Positions 11,070-21,117 of a stretch of DNA of 64,000 nt are shown one piece after another. Below the pieces are notes generated by a model, which did no database searches, was not told the origin of the DNA, and saw nothing but the letters and a program-made list of their open reading frames with translations. Each line of letters begins with the position of its first letter. The stretch's first letter is position 1. The stretch spans positions 8,747,001 through 8,811,000 of the forward strand of contig OX291547.1 of assembly GCA_946406115.1 (NCBI GenBank), read 5' to 3'. Both the position numbers and the translations under genes were made by a program. The DNA is from Apoda limacodes (taxonomy: Eukaryota > Arthropoda > Insecta > Lepidoptera > Limacodidae).

Positions 11070-12030
11070 GAATGAATAAATGAATGAAAAATTCTTTATT
11101 ACACAATTTAAATAGATATATAATAAAAAGCTATGATAAAAAAAAAAGTACAAAAAAGACCTTATCGCTAAAAAGCGATTTCTACCAGGCAAACCTTTGG
11201 TTAGAGGAAAATACAAAGAGAAGTAGATGGTGCGGTGACGAAAGAGGAAAATTGTAATTAGAATAAACATACACATAATATATAATATACATAATAAACA
11301 AGTATATAACATAAATATAATAAATAAATAAACAAAATATAAATAAACATACATATACAAGACATTTGAAATAAACTAACAAACACAAAATAAGACAATT
11401 TTAACCCAGTGAGTTTAACACTATGAGTTTTAGATTAAAAGATAATGTTGTTAAATTTGCTTTTTAAAAATAACCACAGATTGTGAGCGCCTAATAGTCA
11501 GTGGAAGAGAATTCCATAGCAGTATAGCCTGAACTGTGAAAGAACGATTATAAAAATTTGTGTTGTGAGCTGGTGTTTTTAAAAGAAGACTAGTGGACAA
11601 GCGAAGTGTAAGTGTAGAAGAGGAAATAAATTGAAATCGTTCTTTCAAATAGTAAGGAGTTGATGGATTGAATAGTATGTTATAAAGTAGTGTAAGAGTG
11701 TGGGTATTCCGGTAAAGTCGAATTGGGAGCCACTTGAGCTGAGCTCGACATTGAGACATGATCGTATTTGCATAATCCAAATATAAATCGAATACACAGA
11801 TTTTGTAGCCGCTCAAGTTTATTTAATTGCTCCTCGGTGAGATTTATATAGCAGGCATCAATATAATCAAGAATAAGAAGAAGTAAAGATTGTGCTAGTG
11901 CAACTTTTGTGGGTATAGGTAACAGATTACGTAACCGCCTTATCGAAGAAAATATTTTACGACTAATTACTTTTATTTGTGGGGCCCATGATAACGTATT
12001 GTCAACAATGATCCCTAGATCCCTAGATAC
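11070..12030 (-). mobile_element. LINE 3' portion (RT C-terminus), first member of the tandem array
   Basis: A minus-strand open frame (11,816-11,451) contains HTLTLLYNILFNPSTPYYL and, after a gap, FTVQAILLWNSLPLTIRRS followed by an FKKQI ending. This is the typical C-terminal end of a non-LTR retrotransposon ORF2. The 3' end has 'attcatttattcat'-type repeats (minus strand, 11,070-11,090). From about 11,503 leftwards-to-right it is also the first 530 bp of the 2.43-kb tandem unit, and shortened copies recur at 13,969-14,460 and 16,399-16,890. Confidence 0.7.
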
Positions 12031-12239
12031 TTTTCATCCCGACAGAAATTTGCCACGGGAATTCAGCGTATTGGTTTTTTAGATTTTCTTTTAAAAGCCC
12101 CTGTTTGTGACACCACATCCTACTTTGGTTTCAACTGTCTGCTTAAGAATTTTGTAGAGTATAAAATATAGGATAGCATGAATGATGAAGTATCCTTAGT
12201 ATACTGTCTAACAATGAGAAAGAAATTTGTATAACTTAC

Positions 12240-12269
12240 CTCATTTAGAAGTGAAAAGCTATCAGACCT
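12240..12269 (-). CDS. Gene B micro-exon, unit 1 (RSDSFSLLNE)
   Basis: Acceptor 'attttttttttacag'-type (minus strand of 'ctgtaaaaaaaaat'), donor 'gtaagttat', ten phase-0 codons RSDSFSLLNE. Paralogous to EPDSFSLLNK at 9,527. Confidence 0.7.
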
Positions 12270-12500
12270 CTGTAAAAAAAAATAATAATAATAATTTAAG
12301 TGTCAATGTCAATGACAAACGGTGTTACGTTTTTTAGCAATTTTGGACACTAAGGAACATTAAGCATTTTATATCTGTGGTGGAGCCTCGTTGTAACTGA
12401 TGTTTTATTCCAGTTTATTGTGGAGTTAAAAAAAAAACCAGCAAAGGAAGGAGATAGGTACTTATTGGCATTCGACTTTTGAGGAAAGGAAAATACTTAC

Positions 12501-12512
12501 CTCAGTGTTCCT
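12501..12512 (-). CDS. Possible 12-nt micro-exon, unit 1 (RNTE)
   Basis: Same RNTE codons and perfect gtaagtatt donor as 9,938; acceptor 'gcattaag' is weak. Confidence 0.3.
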
Positions 12513-12572
12513 CTTAATGCATTTATTTATACTAATTATAGTAATGTTTAAAAATAAATGTTAGTTACTTGC

Positions 12573-12602
12573 CTCATTAGAAAAAGCAAAGGGATCCGGT
12601 TT
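12573..12602 (-). CDS. Gene B micro-exon with GC donor, unit 1 (KPDPFAFSNE)
   Basis: Acceptor 'ttttattttacag', ten phase-0 codons, donor gcaagtaac. The peptide is identical to the older copy at 10,010, despite nucleotide changes in the exon and intron. Confidence 0.65.
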
Positions 12603-12885
12603 CTGTAAAATAAAATATAATATAAATAGTGACGTTCAAAAGAAACTAACAATATCCTCTAAATATTCTATTTGTATATTTAGGACAAGGAACTTAGGAC
12701 TTGCAACCCTCAAAAAATATCGAGTAAAAACATGAGAATCCCTCGAGCGGCGCGACCTTTAAAAAGTTAAAGATGTTGAGTAAATTAAGAAACTCTATTG
12801 GAGTATGATTTTGTGTAATCTTTGTATTCACAATAATTTTGCTTATATTTACTACATAAATAAGAATAAACCTCTTGAAACTCAC

Positions 12886-12912
12886 CTCATTTGAAAAAAA
12901 TGATATGAGTTC
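12886..12912 (-). pseudogene. Micro-exon with destroyed acceptor, unit 1 (ELISFFSNE)
   Basis: Nine phase-0 codons ELISFFSNE followed by a good donor, gtgagttt. The expected acceptor AG reads 'attttaccg' instead. All three tandem units share the defect, so it predates the triplication. Without an AG the exon is probably skipped, which costs no frame because it is 27 nt. Confidence 0.5.
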
Positions 12913-13393
12913 CGGTAAAATTTTAAAAAAAGGGTTACATGAGAAAAAATGCATTTAATTTTATCTCATTTAAAATATTTTTTTTGATGATTGCAACCAA
13001 ATTATGTCATTACGAAGTGTTTTTTTACTAAACTGAAATTCTGATTTCGATCTCGTTAACAACAAGGTTGGTTTACAAGTACTGATAGAGATTAAGTTTA
13101 AACTTGCCGCGAGCTAAATTGAAATTGGATTAAGACTAATAACTTCAAGAGTTACTCCCCCAAACATAGCATGCGATAATTTACCAAATCCAATCCCTTC
13201 AAAATACGACATTTGCATGCTCGCAACCGCAGTAATTTTTAGTAATTTCCTATTAAAGTAGGCGTTCCAGCACAGATAAACTTACATTAATTGTCGGTTG
13301 AACAAGTTTTCACTAACTTGCCAGTTACACACTTTATTTGTTTCTGGCCCGATAATTATTAAAAAGAATGAAGATAAAATTTGGCCAACTTAC

Positions 13394-13420
13394 GTGATTT
13401 GAAGTCAGCCCAGAAGATTT
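13394..13420 (-). CDS. Gene B micro-exon, unit 1 (KSSGLTSNH)
   Basis: Acceptor 'ctttattgttacag', donor 'gtaagttgg', nine phase-0 codons KSSGLTSNH. Confidence 0.65.
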
Positions 13421-14669
13421 CTGTAACAATAAAGAAAAATACTTACATAGTAGTTATTTGTTTAACAAGTGGTCGAAGTTGTTCTTCTTAAAGAGTGCCA
13501 ACTTTAAGTACTATTCTATTCTTACTATTCTTTTTAACATTAGCACCTTTTGAAAGTCACCAATAATTATTGAACAATTTGTATGCTTTAAGATATTTTT
13601 CACGTGACTTCTCTGGTAAAAAGCTTAGTCCAGCATAAGACACTTGTTGTTTTAGCTCTTCTGGTATTAAAGAAAGTACCTGGAGGACCGAGCTTCGCTC
13701 GTTTTTTTATAGCAATGCCATCTATTATCAAGTAGCTGAACAATCGCCATCTTTTATCAAGAAGCTTTATCGTTGCTGTTTCGGTAAAAATAATAGCATT
13801 ACTACTCGCCAATAGATGTCAGAAAGAGTCATATTTTTCAGTTTATAATTGCCTAAAAACACCGGATAAAACGACGTTTTCTGAAAATGAAACCTAGCTA
13901 GATCGATTTATCGCCCTCGAAACCCCCTACATACTAAATTTCATGAAAATCGATGGAGCCGTTTCAAAGGAAGAGAATTCCATAGCAGTATAGCCTGAAC
14001 TGTGAAGGAACGATTATAAAAATTTGTGTTGTGAGCTGGTGTTTTTAAAAGAAGACTAGTGGACAAGCGAAGTGTAAGTGTAGAAGAGGAAATAAATTGA
14101 AATCGTTCTTTCAAATAGAAAGGAGTTGATGGATTGAATAAGAAGTCGAATTGGGAGCCACTTGAGCTGAGCATGACATTGAGAGACATGATCGTATTTG
14201 CGTTATCCAAATATAAATCGAATACACAGATTTTGTAGCCGCTCAAGTTTATTTAAATGCTCCTCGGTGAGATTTATATAGCAGGCATCAGTATAATCAA
14301 GAATAGGAAGAAGTAAAGATTGTGCAAGTGCAACTTTTGTGGGTATAGGTAACAGATTACGTAACCGCCTTATCGAAGAAAATATTTTACGACTAATTAC
14401 TTTTATTTGTGGGGCCCATGATAACGTATTGTCAACAATGGTCCCTAGATCCCTAGATACTTTTCATCGCGACAGAAATTTGCCACGGGAATTCAACGTG
14501 TTGGTTTTTTAGATTTTCTTTTAAAAGCCCCTGTTTGTGACACCACATCCTTCTTTGGTTTCAACTGTCTGCTTAAGAATTTTGTAGAGTATAAAATATA
14601 GGATAGCATGAATGGTGAAGTATCCTTAGTATACTGTCTAACAATGAGAAAGAAATTTGTATAACTTAC

Positions 14670-14699
14670 CTCATTTAGAAGTGAAAAGCTATCAGACCT
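14670..14699 (-). CDS. Gene B micro-exon, unit 2 (RSDSFSLLNE)
   Basis: Identical in sequence, splice sites and phase to the exon at 12,240. Confidence 0.65.
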
Positions 14700-14930
14700 C
14701 TGTAAAAAAAAATAATAATAATAATTTAAGTGTCAATGTCAATGACAAACGGTGTTACGTTTTTTAGCAATTTTGGACACTAAGGAACATTAAGCATTTT
14801 ATATCTGTGGTGGAGCCTCGTTGTAACTGATGTTTTATTCCAGTTTATTGTGGAGTTAAAAAAAAAACCAGCAAAGGAAGGAGATAGGTACTTATTGGCA
14901 TTCGACTTTTGAGGAAAGGAAAATACTTAC

Positions 14931-14942
14931 CTCAGTGTTCCT
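14931..14942 (-). CDS. Possible 12-nt micro-exon, unit 2 (RNTE)
   Basis: Copy of 12,501; donor perfect, acceptor weak. Confidence 0.28.
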
Positions 14943-15002
14943 CTTAATGCATTTATTTATACTAATTATAGTAATGTTTAAAAATAAATGTTAGTTACTT
15001 GC

Positions 15003-15032
15003 CTCATTAGAAAAAGCAAAGGGATCCGGTTT
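15003..15032 (-). CDS. Gene B micro-exon with GC donor, unit 2 (KPDPFAFSNE)
   Basis: Copy of 12,573, GC donor retained. Confidence 0.62.
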
Positions 15033-15315
15033 CTGTAAAATAAAATATAATATAAATAGTGACGTTCAAAAGAAACTAACAATATCCTCTAAATATTCTA
15101 TTTGTATATTTAGGACAAGGAACTTAGGACTTGCAACCCTCAAAAAATATCGAGTAAAAACATGAGAATCCCTCGAGCGGCGCGACCTTTAAAAAGTTAA
15201 AGATGTTGAGTAAATTAAGAAACTCTATTGGAGTATGATTTTGTGTAATCTTTGTATTCACAATAATTTTGCTTATATTTACTACATAAATAAGAATAAA
15301 CCTCTTGAAACTCAC

Positions 15316-15342
15316 CTCATTTGAAAAAAATGATATAAGTTC
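15316..15342 (-). pseudogene. Micro-exon with destroyed acceptor, unit 2
   Basis: Copy of 12,886 with one extra exonic change (plus strand 'gatataag' instead of 'gatatgag') and the same 'accg' in place of the acceptor. Confidence 0.5.
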
Positions 15343-15823
15343 CGGTAAAATTTTAAAAAAAGGGTTACATGAGAAAAAATGCATTTAATTTTATCTCATT
15401 TAAAATATTTTTTTTGATGATTGCAACCAAATTATGTCATTACGAAGTGTTTTTTTACTAAACTGAAATTCTGATTTCGATCTCGTTAACAACAAGGTTG
15501 GTTTACAAGTACTGATAGAGATTAAGTTTAAACTTGCCGCGAGCTAAATTGAAATTGGATTAAGACTAATAACTTCAAGAGTTACTCCCCCAAACATAGC
15601 ATGCGATAATTTACCAAATCCAATCCCTTCAAAATACGACATTTGCATGCTCGCAACCGCAGTAATTTTTAGTAATTTCCTATTAAAGTAGGCGTTCCAG
15701 CACAGATAAACTTACATTAATTGTCGGTTGAACAAGTTTTCACTAACTTGCCAGTTACACACTTTATTTGTTTCTGGCCCGATAATTATTAAAAAGAATG
15801 AAGATAAAATTTGGCCAACTTAC

Positions 15824-15850
15824 GTGATTTGAAGTCAGCCCAGAAGATTT
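15824..15850 (-). CDS. Gene B micro-exon, unit 2 (KSSGLTSNH)
   Basis: Identical to the exon at 13,394. Confidence 0.62.
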
Positions 15851-17099
15851 CTGTAACAATAAAGAAAAATACTTACATAATAGTTATTTGTTTAACAAGT
15901 GGTCGAAGTTGTTCTTCTTAAAGAGTGCCAACTTTAAGTAATATTCTATTCTTACTATTCTTTTTAACATTAGCACCTTTTAAAAGTCACCAATAATTAT
16001 TGAACAATTTGTATGCTTTAAGACATTTTTCACGTGACTTCTCTGGTAAAAAGCTTAGTCCAGCATAAGACACTTGTTGTTTTAGCTCTTCTGGTATTAA
16101 AGAAAGTACCTGGAGGACCGAGCTTCGCTCGTTTTTTTATAGCAATGCCATCTATTATCAAGTAGCTGAACAATCGCCATCTTTTATCAAGAAGCTTTAT
16201 CGTTGCTGTTTCGGTAAAAATAATAGCATTACTACTCGCCAATAGATGTCAGAAAGAGTCATATTTTTCAGTTTATAATTGCCTAAAAACACCGGATAAA
16301 ACGACGTTTTCTGAAAATGAAACCTAGCTAGATCGATTTATCGCCCTCGAAACCCCCTACATACTAAATTTCATGAAAATCGATGGAGCCGTTTCAAAGG
16401 AAGAGAATTCCATAGCAGTATAGCCTGAACTGTGAAGGAACGATTATAAAAATTTGTGTTGTGAGCTGGTGTTTTTAAAAGAAGACTAGTGGACAAGCGA
16501 AGTGTAAGTGTAGAAGAGGAAATAAATTGAAATCGTTCTTTCAAATAGAAAGGAGTTGATGGATTGAATAAGAAGTCGAATTGGGAGCCACTTGAGCTGA
16601 GCATGACATTGAGAGACATGATCGTATTTGCGTTATCCAAATATAAATCGAATACACAGATTTTGTAGCCGCTCAAGTTTATTTAAATGCTCCTCGGTGA
16701 GATTTATATAGCAGGCATCAGTATAATCAAGAATAGGAAGAAGTAAAGATTGTGCAAGTGCAACTTTTGTGGGTATAGGTAACAGATTACGTAACCGCCT
16801 TATCGAAGAAAATATTTTACGACTAATTACTTTTATTTGTGGGGCCCATGATAACGTATTGTCAACAATGGTCCCTAGATCCCTAGATACTTTTCATCGC
16901 GACAGAAATTTGCCACGGGAATTCAACGTGTTGGTTTTTTAGATTTTCTTTTAAAAGCCCCTGTTTGTGACACCACATCCTTCTTTGGTTTCAACTGTCT
17001 GCTTAAGAATTTTGTAGAGTATAAAATATAGGATAGCATGAATGGTGAAGTATCCTTAGTATACTGTCTAACAATGAGAAAGAAATTTGTATAACTTAC

Positions 17100-17129
17100 C
17101 TCATTTAGAAGTGAAAAGCTATCAGACCT
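17100..17129 (-). CDS. Gene B micro-exon, unit 3 (RSDSFSLLNE)
   Basis: Identical to the exons at 12,240 and 14,670. Confidence 0.65.
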
Positions 17130-17360
17130 CTGTAAAAAAAAATAATAATAATAATTTAAGTGTCAATGTCAATGACAAACGGTGTTACGTTTTTTAGCAA
17201 TTTTGGACACTAAGGAACATTAAGCATTTTATATCTGTGGTGGAGCCTCGTTGTAACTGATGTTTTATTCCAGTTTATTGTGGAGTTAAAAAAAAAACCA
17301 GCAAAGGAAGGAGATAGGTACTTATTGGCATTCGACTTTTGAGGAAAGGAAAATACTTAC

Positions 17361-17372
17361 CTCAGTGTTCCT
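17361..17372 (-). CDS. Possible 12-nt micro-exon, unit 3 (RNTE)
   Basis: Copy of 12,501; donor perfect, acceptor weak. Confidence 0.28.
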
Positions 17373-17432
17373 CTTAATGCATTTATTTATACTAATTATA
17401 GTAATGTTTAAAAATAAATGTTAGTTACTTGC

Positions 17433-17462
17433 CTCATTAGAAAAAGCAAAGGGATCCGGTTT
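17433..17462 (-). CDS. Gene B micro-exon with GC donor, unit 3 (KPDPFAFSNE)
   Basis: Copy of 12,573, GC donor retained. Confidence 0.62.
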
Positions 17463-17745
17463 CTGTAAAATAAAATATAATATAAATAGTGACGTTCAAA
17501 AGAAACTAACAATATCCTCTAAATATTCTATTTGTATATTTAGGACAAGGAACTTAGGACTTGCAACCCTCAAAAAATATCGAGTAAAAACATGAGAATC
17601 CCTCGAGCGGCGCGACCTTTAAAAAGTTAAAGATGTTGAGTAAATTAAGAAACTCTATTGGAGTATGATTTTGTGTAATCTTTGTATTCACAATAATTTT
17701 GCTTATATTTACTACATAAATAAGAATAAACCTCTTGAAACTCAC

Positions 17746-17772
17746 CTCATTTGAAAAAAATGATATGAGTTC
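17746..17772 (-). pseudogene. Micro-exon with destroyed acceptor, unit 3
   Basis: Copy of 12,886 with the same missing AG. Confidence 0.5.
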
Positions 17773-18253
17773 CGGTAAAATTTTAAAAAAAGGGTTACAT
17801 GACAAAAAATGCATTTAATTTTATCTCATTTAAAATATTTTTTTTGATGATTGCAACCAAATTATGTCATTACGAAGTGTTTTTTTACTAAACTGAAATT
17901 CTGATTTCGATCTCGTTAACAACAAGGTTGGTTTACAAGTACTGATAGAGATTAAGTTTAAACTTGCCGCGAGCTAAATTGAAATTGGATTAAGACTAAT
18001 AACTTCAAGAGTTACTCCCCCAAACATAGCATGCGATAATTTACCAAATCCAATCCCTTCAAAATACGACATTTGCATGCTCGCAACCGCAGTAATTTTT
18101 AGTAATTTCCTATTAAAGTAGGCGTTCCAGCACAGATAAACTTACATTAATTGTCGGTTGAACAAGTTTTCACTAACTTGCCAGTTACACACTTTATTTG
18201 TTTCTGGCCCGATAATTATTAAAAAGAATGAAGATAAAATTTGGCCAACTTAC

Positions 18254-18280
18254 GTGATTTGAAGTCAGCCCAGAAGATTT
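18254..18280 (-). CDS. Gene B micro-exon, unit 3 (KSSGLTSNH)
   Basis: Identical to 13,394 and 15,824. It is the first array exon that transcription from the right would reach. Confidence 0.65.
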
Positions 18281-18828
18281 CTGTAACAATAAAGAAAAAT
18301 ACTTACATAATAGTTATTTGTTTAACAAGTGGTCGAAGTTGTTCTTCTTAAAGAGTGCCAACTTTAAGTAATATTCTATTCTTACTATTCTTTTTAACAT
18401 TAGCACCTTTTAAAAGTCACCAATAATTATTGAACAATTTGTATGCTTTAAGACATTTTTCACGTGACTTCTCTGGTAAAAAGCTTAGTCCAGCATAAGA
18501 CACTTGTTGTTTTAGCTCTTCTGGTATTAAAGAAAGTACCTGGAGGACCGAGCTTCGCTCGTTTTTTTATAGCAATGCCATCTATTATCAAGTACCTGAA
18601 CAATCGCCATCTTTTATCAAGAAGCTTTATCGTTGCTGTTTCGGTAAAAATAATTGCATTACTACTCGCCAATAGATGTCAGAAAGAGTCATATTTTTCA
18701 GTTTATAATTGCCTAAAAACACCGGATAAAACGACGTTTTCTGAAAATGAAACCTAGCTAGATCGATTTATCGCCCTCGAACCCCCTAAGTACTAAATTT
18801 CATGAAAATCGATGGAGCCGTTTCCGAG

Positions 18829-19504
18829 ATTCGGATTATAAATATATATATACATACATGCATTTATACAAGAGTTGCTCGTTTAAATGTATAAGATAAG
18901 ATATCTTCGTAACTTGATTCACTCAATTAAAAAAAATGCTATATATACCTGAATATACAATCTAAGGTTAAAATAACTGATTAGTTTTGCTCCATTTCAC
19001 TTTCTTTTTTTTAGACTTGCGTTCAGAAATTTACTCTATGTCACTTTTATCGAAAACAAAACATAATTTTTTTGAAATAAACGCTATTAATAATTAGTTG
19101 GTATTATTAATCGTAACTATTAAGAACTTCAACAATAAAAAATGCAATGTAGTTATGCTTTTCATTAACATAATAGCGTTAATAGCGTTTTTTTTTTCAG
19201 TATCGCAGAGTTCCAAAAGGTAATATTCGAACGTTGCATTACTTTGTCTCACGCTCGCAGTAAAAATCGATTTTGCCAACTGTTTTTGAACAGCAAAACC
19301 ACCCTTTTGGTGCTGAAGAAAAATACATTTTATATCTTATTAGCTCGAATATGATTTTTTTGTAAAAATCATTATTATTATCTTAAAAATCATTATTATT
19401 ATCTTCATTATTACTATTATTATTATTATTGCATTACTATCAATTTAATTTATTTTCATTAAAATATAAAAAAATAGTGACATTCATTATCGTATTATTT
19501 GTTA
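18829..19504. other. Gene B intron, AT-rich, microsatellite
   Basis: Contains a (TTA/ATT)n-type run at about 19,365-19,430 and no convincing minus-strand exon. A plus-strand splice pair at 19,194-19,212 (see findings) is unexplained. Confidence 0.5.
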
Positions 19505-20410
19505 TTGTAAAACAATAAAAAACAAAGTGAGGGAGAATTTATATAACAAAGATTCATCACAGCAAACCAACTAGATTGACAATTCATGTACGCTAAAGTA
19601 AATACGGAATAAGTATGTTACAACTTAAAGATCAAATTTAATTTAAAATTATATTATTACTAATTCAATAAGAAGAAATATATATGTCGCAGCCATCTGG
19701 TGTAAATCAACCAGTTAATTGGGCGCCTAGGCAGATCGTTAATTATGGAAAATAAAGTAACAGATAACCGAACAGATTATTATATGAAACTTGACTGGAA
19801 CGCTCCGCTCGCTTTGTTCGCTCCGCATCTACGTTGACACAAGAGAAAAAACATACATGACTTATACAGTGTGATTTCTGTTCCTTTCTTTTTTGATAAA
19901 GTTGATGTCATGCAAGTGAAGTGTGTTTTAAACAGTAAGAAAGATAGACACCAGCTTTAAATTGTAATTTAGATCAGATTTTTTAAAATATTTATTTTTA
20001 CATTTTTAGTTCATCTTTTTGAAGTCGAAGTGAAGTTTTTGTTAAAAAGTTATTCAGATTTTTTTTTGTAGACGAGCTATTTCTTTGAACTCGAATAAGT
20101 ATGATATACATATATATCTTGGTCGTTGGGAACCACCTAGTAAACAAATTATGATACTCGAGCATCATGATAATTTCTTTTTCATACTTAACGATCTGCC
20201 TAGGCGCCCAATTAACTGGCTAATTTAACCAGATGACTATGACATATAAATTTATAAGTTTCTTCTTATTGAATTAGAAGATATAAATATTTTAATATAC
20301 TTATTGCGTATTTACTCCAGCGTACATGAATTTTCAATCTAGTTGGTTTGATGTAAGAAATCTTTGTGGTATTAACTCGCCATCACTTTGTTTTTTATTG
20401 TTTTAAAAGA
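19505..20410. mobile_element. Foldback element with terminal inverted repeats of about 240 bp
   Basis: The left arm (19,505-19,745) and right arm (20,160-20,410) are imperfect reverse complements: 'aacaataaaaaacaaagtga', 'caaaccaactagattga', 'aattcatgtacgct', 'taattcaataagaagaaa' and 'cctaggcagatcgtta' all recur inverted. The interior is non-coding. A shorter relative carrying only the inner TIR is at 51,978-52,242. No TSD could be fixed. Confidence 0.8.
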
Positions 20411-21087
20411 TTATATGTGTTACTGTTTTTAAGATAGGGCTCTAACAAAAATTTGCACTTCAAAACTAATTTTATCGCAAAAATATCGATGAATCGAAAA
20501 ATGGTTTTGCACACTCTTTATATTTTAAAACGAGCTATCCAACGACGCCCCAACCCTATGGGGTAAACAAGAAAAAAAAATTAACTCCTTGTTGACTACG
20601 AAACCTTAAAAAACCTAGTTTCCGTGGTGATGGCCTGTCCAACGAGGATAACAGTAGACCATTAAAGTGCTACTACGCATACTGTGTCTACAGCTTGTAT
20701 TTTGTGACTTATTTAGATTATTCGACCACTTTGCAAAAAGTTTTCCTTATCATTGTAGAATAATGGATAGGAATTCTAGAATAAAAAAAAGTCGGTATAG
20801 TAAATTACAAGAATGCTTATATTATACTAAATAAACAAATCTTCTTAATATATTTAACAACTGAAAGTTGAATTATTAACTAGAGGAGATGAAACTGACT
20901 GTACGAGCCGTTGAAACTTATTGCTTGAGTAGTTGATGCTGACTGCTCGGGCAGTTGACAATGAATGCTCGGGTGGTTCATGTAGCTGGCCGGCTTATGT
21001 AGACTACATTTTAATCACTAGGTATTTAAAGACATACCTATCGATCTTGGTTAGTAAAATTTTCATAAGATAAAAAAAATAGCTTAC
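20411..21087. other. Gene B intron with a 22-bp minisatellite
   Basis: No clear exon. At 20,900-20,989 there are four degenerate copies of 'gctcgggcagttgacaatgaat'. The minus strand of this block is open in two frames, one starting MNHPSIHCQLPEQ and one with EPPEHSLSTARAVS, but neither has good flanking splice sites. Confidence 0.5.
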
Positions 21088-21117
21088 CAGGTCTGGTAGT
21101 AAACGCCTATGAGGGAA
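21088..21117 (-). CDS. Gene B micro-exon, 30 nt (FPHRRLLPDL)
   Basis: Acceptor 'atttttgttacag', donor 'gtaagctat', ten phase-0 codons FPHRRLLPDL. The final CTG|gt differs from the usual CAG or GAG. Confidence 0.65.

Larger units (their letters stand above)
11503..13968. repeat. Tandem unit 1 (2,466 bp)
   Basis: First of three head-to-tail copies. It contains a LINE 3' fragment, minus-strand micro-exons at 12,240, 12,501, 12,573, 12,886 (damaged) and 13,394, and a piece of the MITE family seen at 42,300-42,805. It is 36 bp longer than units 2 and 3 because an internal stretch near 11,675-11,715 is missing in them. Several substitutions separate it from unit 2. Confidence 0.9.
13969..16398. 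repeat. Tandem unit 2 (2,430 bp)
   Basis: Nearly identical to unit 3; by eye I see only about four substitutions plus the end region. The junction with unit 1 joins the MITE piece ('gatggagccgtttcaaa') directly to the LINE piece ('ggaagagaattcc'). Confidence 0.92.
16399..18828. repeat. Tandem unit 3 (about 2,430 bp)
   Basis: Third head-to-tail copy. Its right end continues into the natural end of the MITE piece ('gccgtttccgagattcgg', then 'tataaatatatata'), which units 1 and 2 lack. The array therefore grew leftwards from, or was truncated at, this MITE. Confidence 0.9.

Noticed and set aside
12694..12954. 86-codon minus-strand ORF repeated at 15,124 and 17,554
   Set aside because: Read-through of intron sequence around the ELISFFSNE exon; the repetition comes from the 2.43-kb tandem units, not from a conserved protein.
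13600..13812. 70-codon ORF repeated three times (copies at 16,030 and 18,460)
   Set aside because: Lies in the MITE piece of each tandem unit; the same sequence elsewhere (24,290, 42,560) has no matching open frame.
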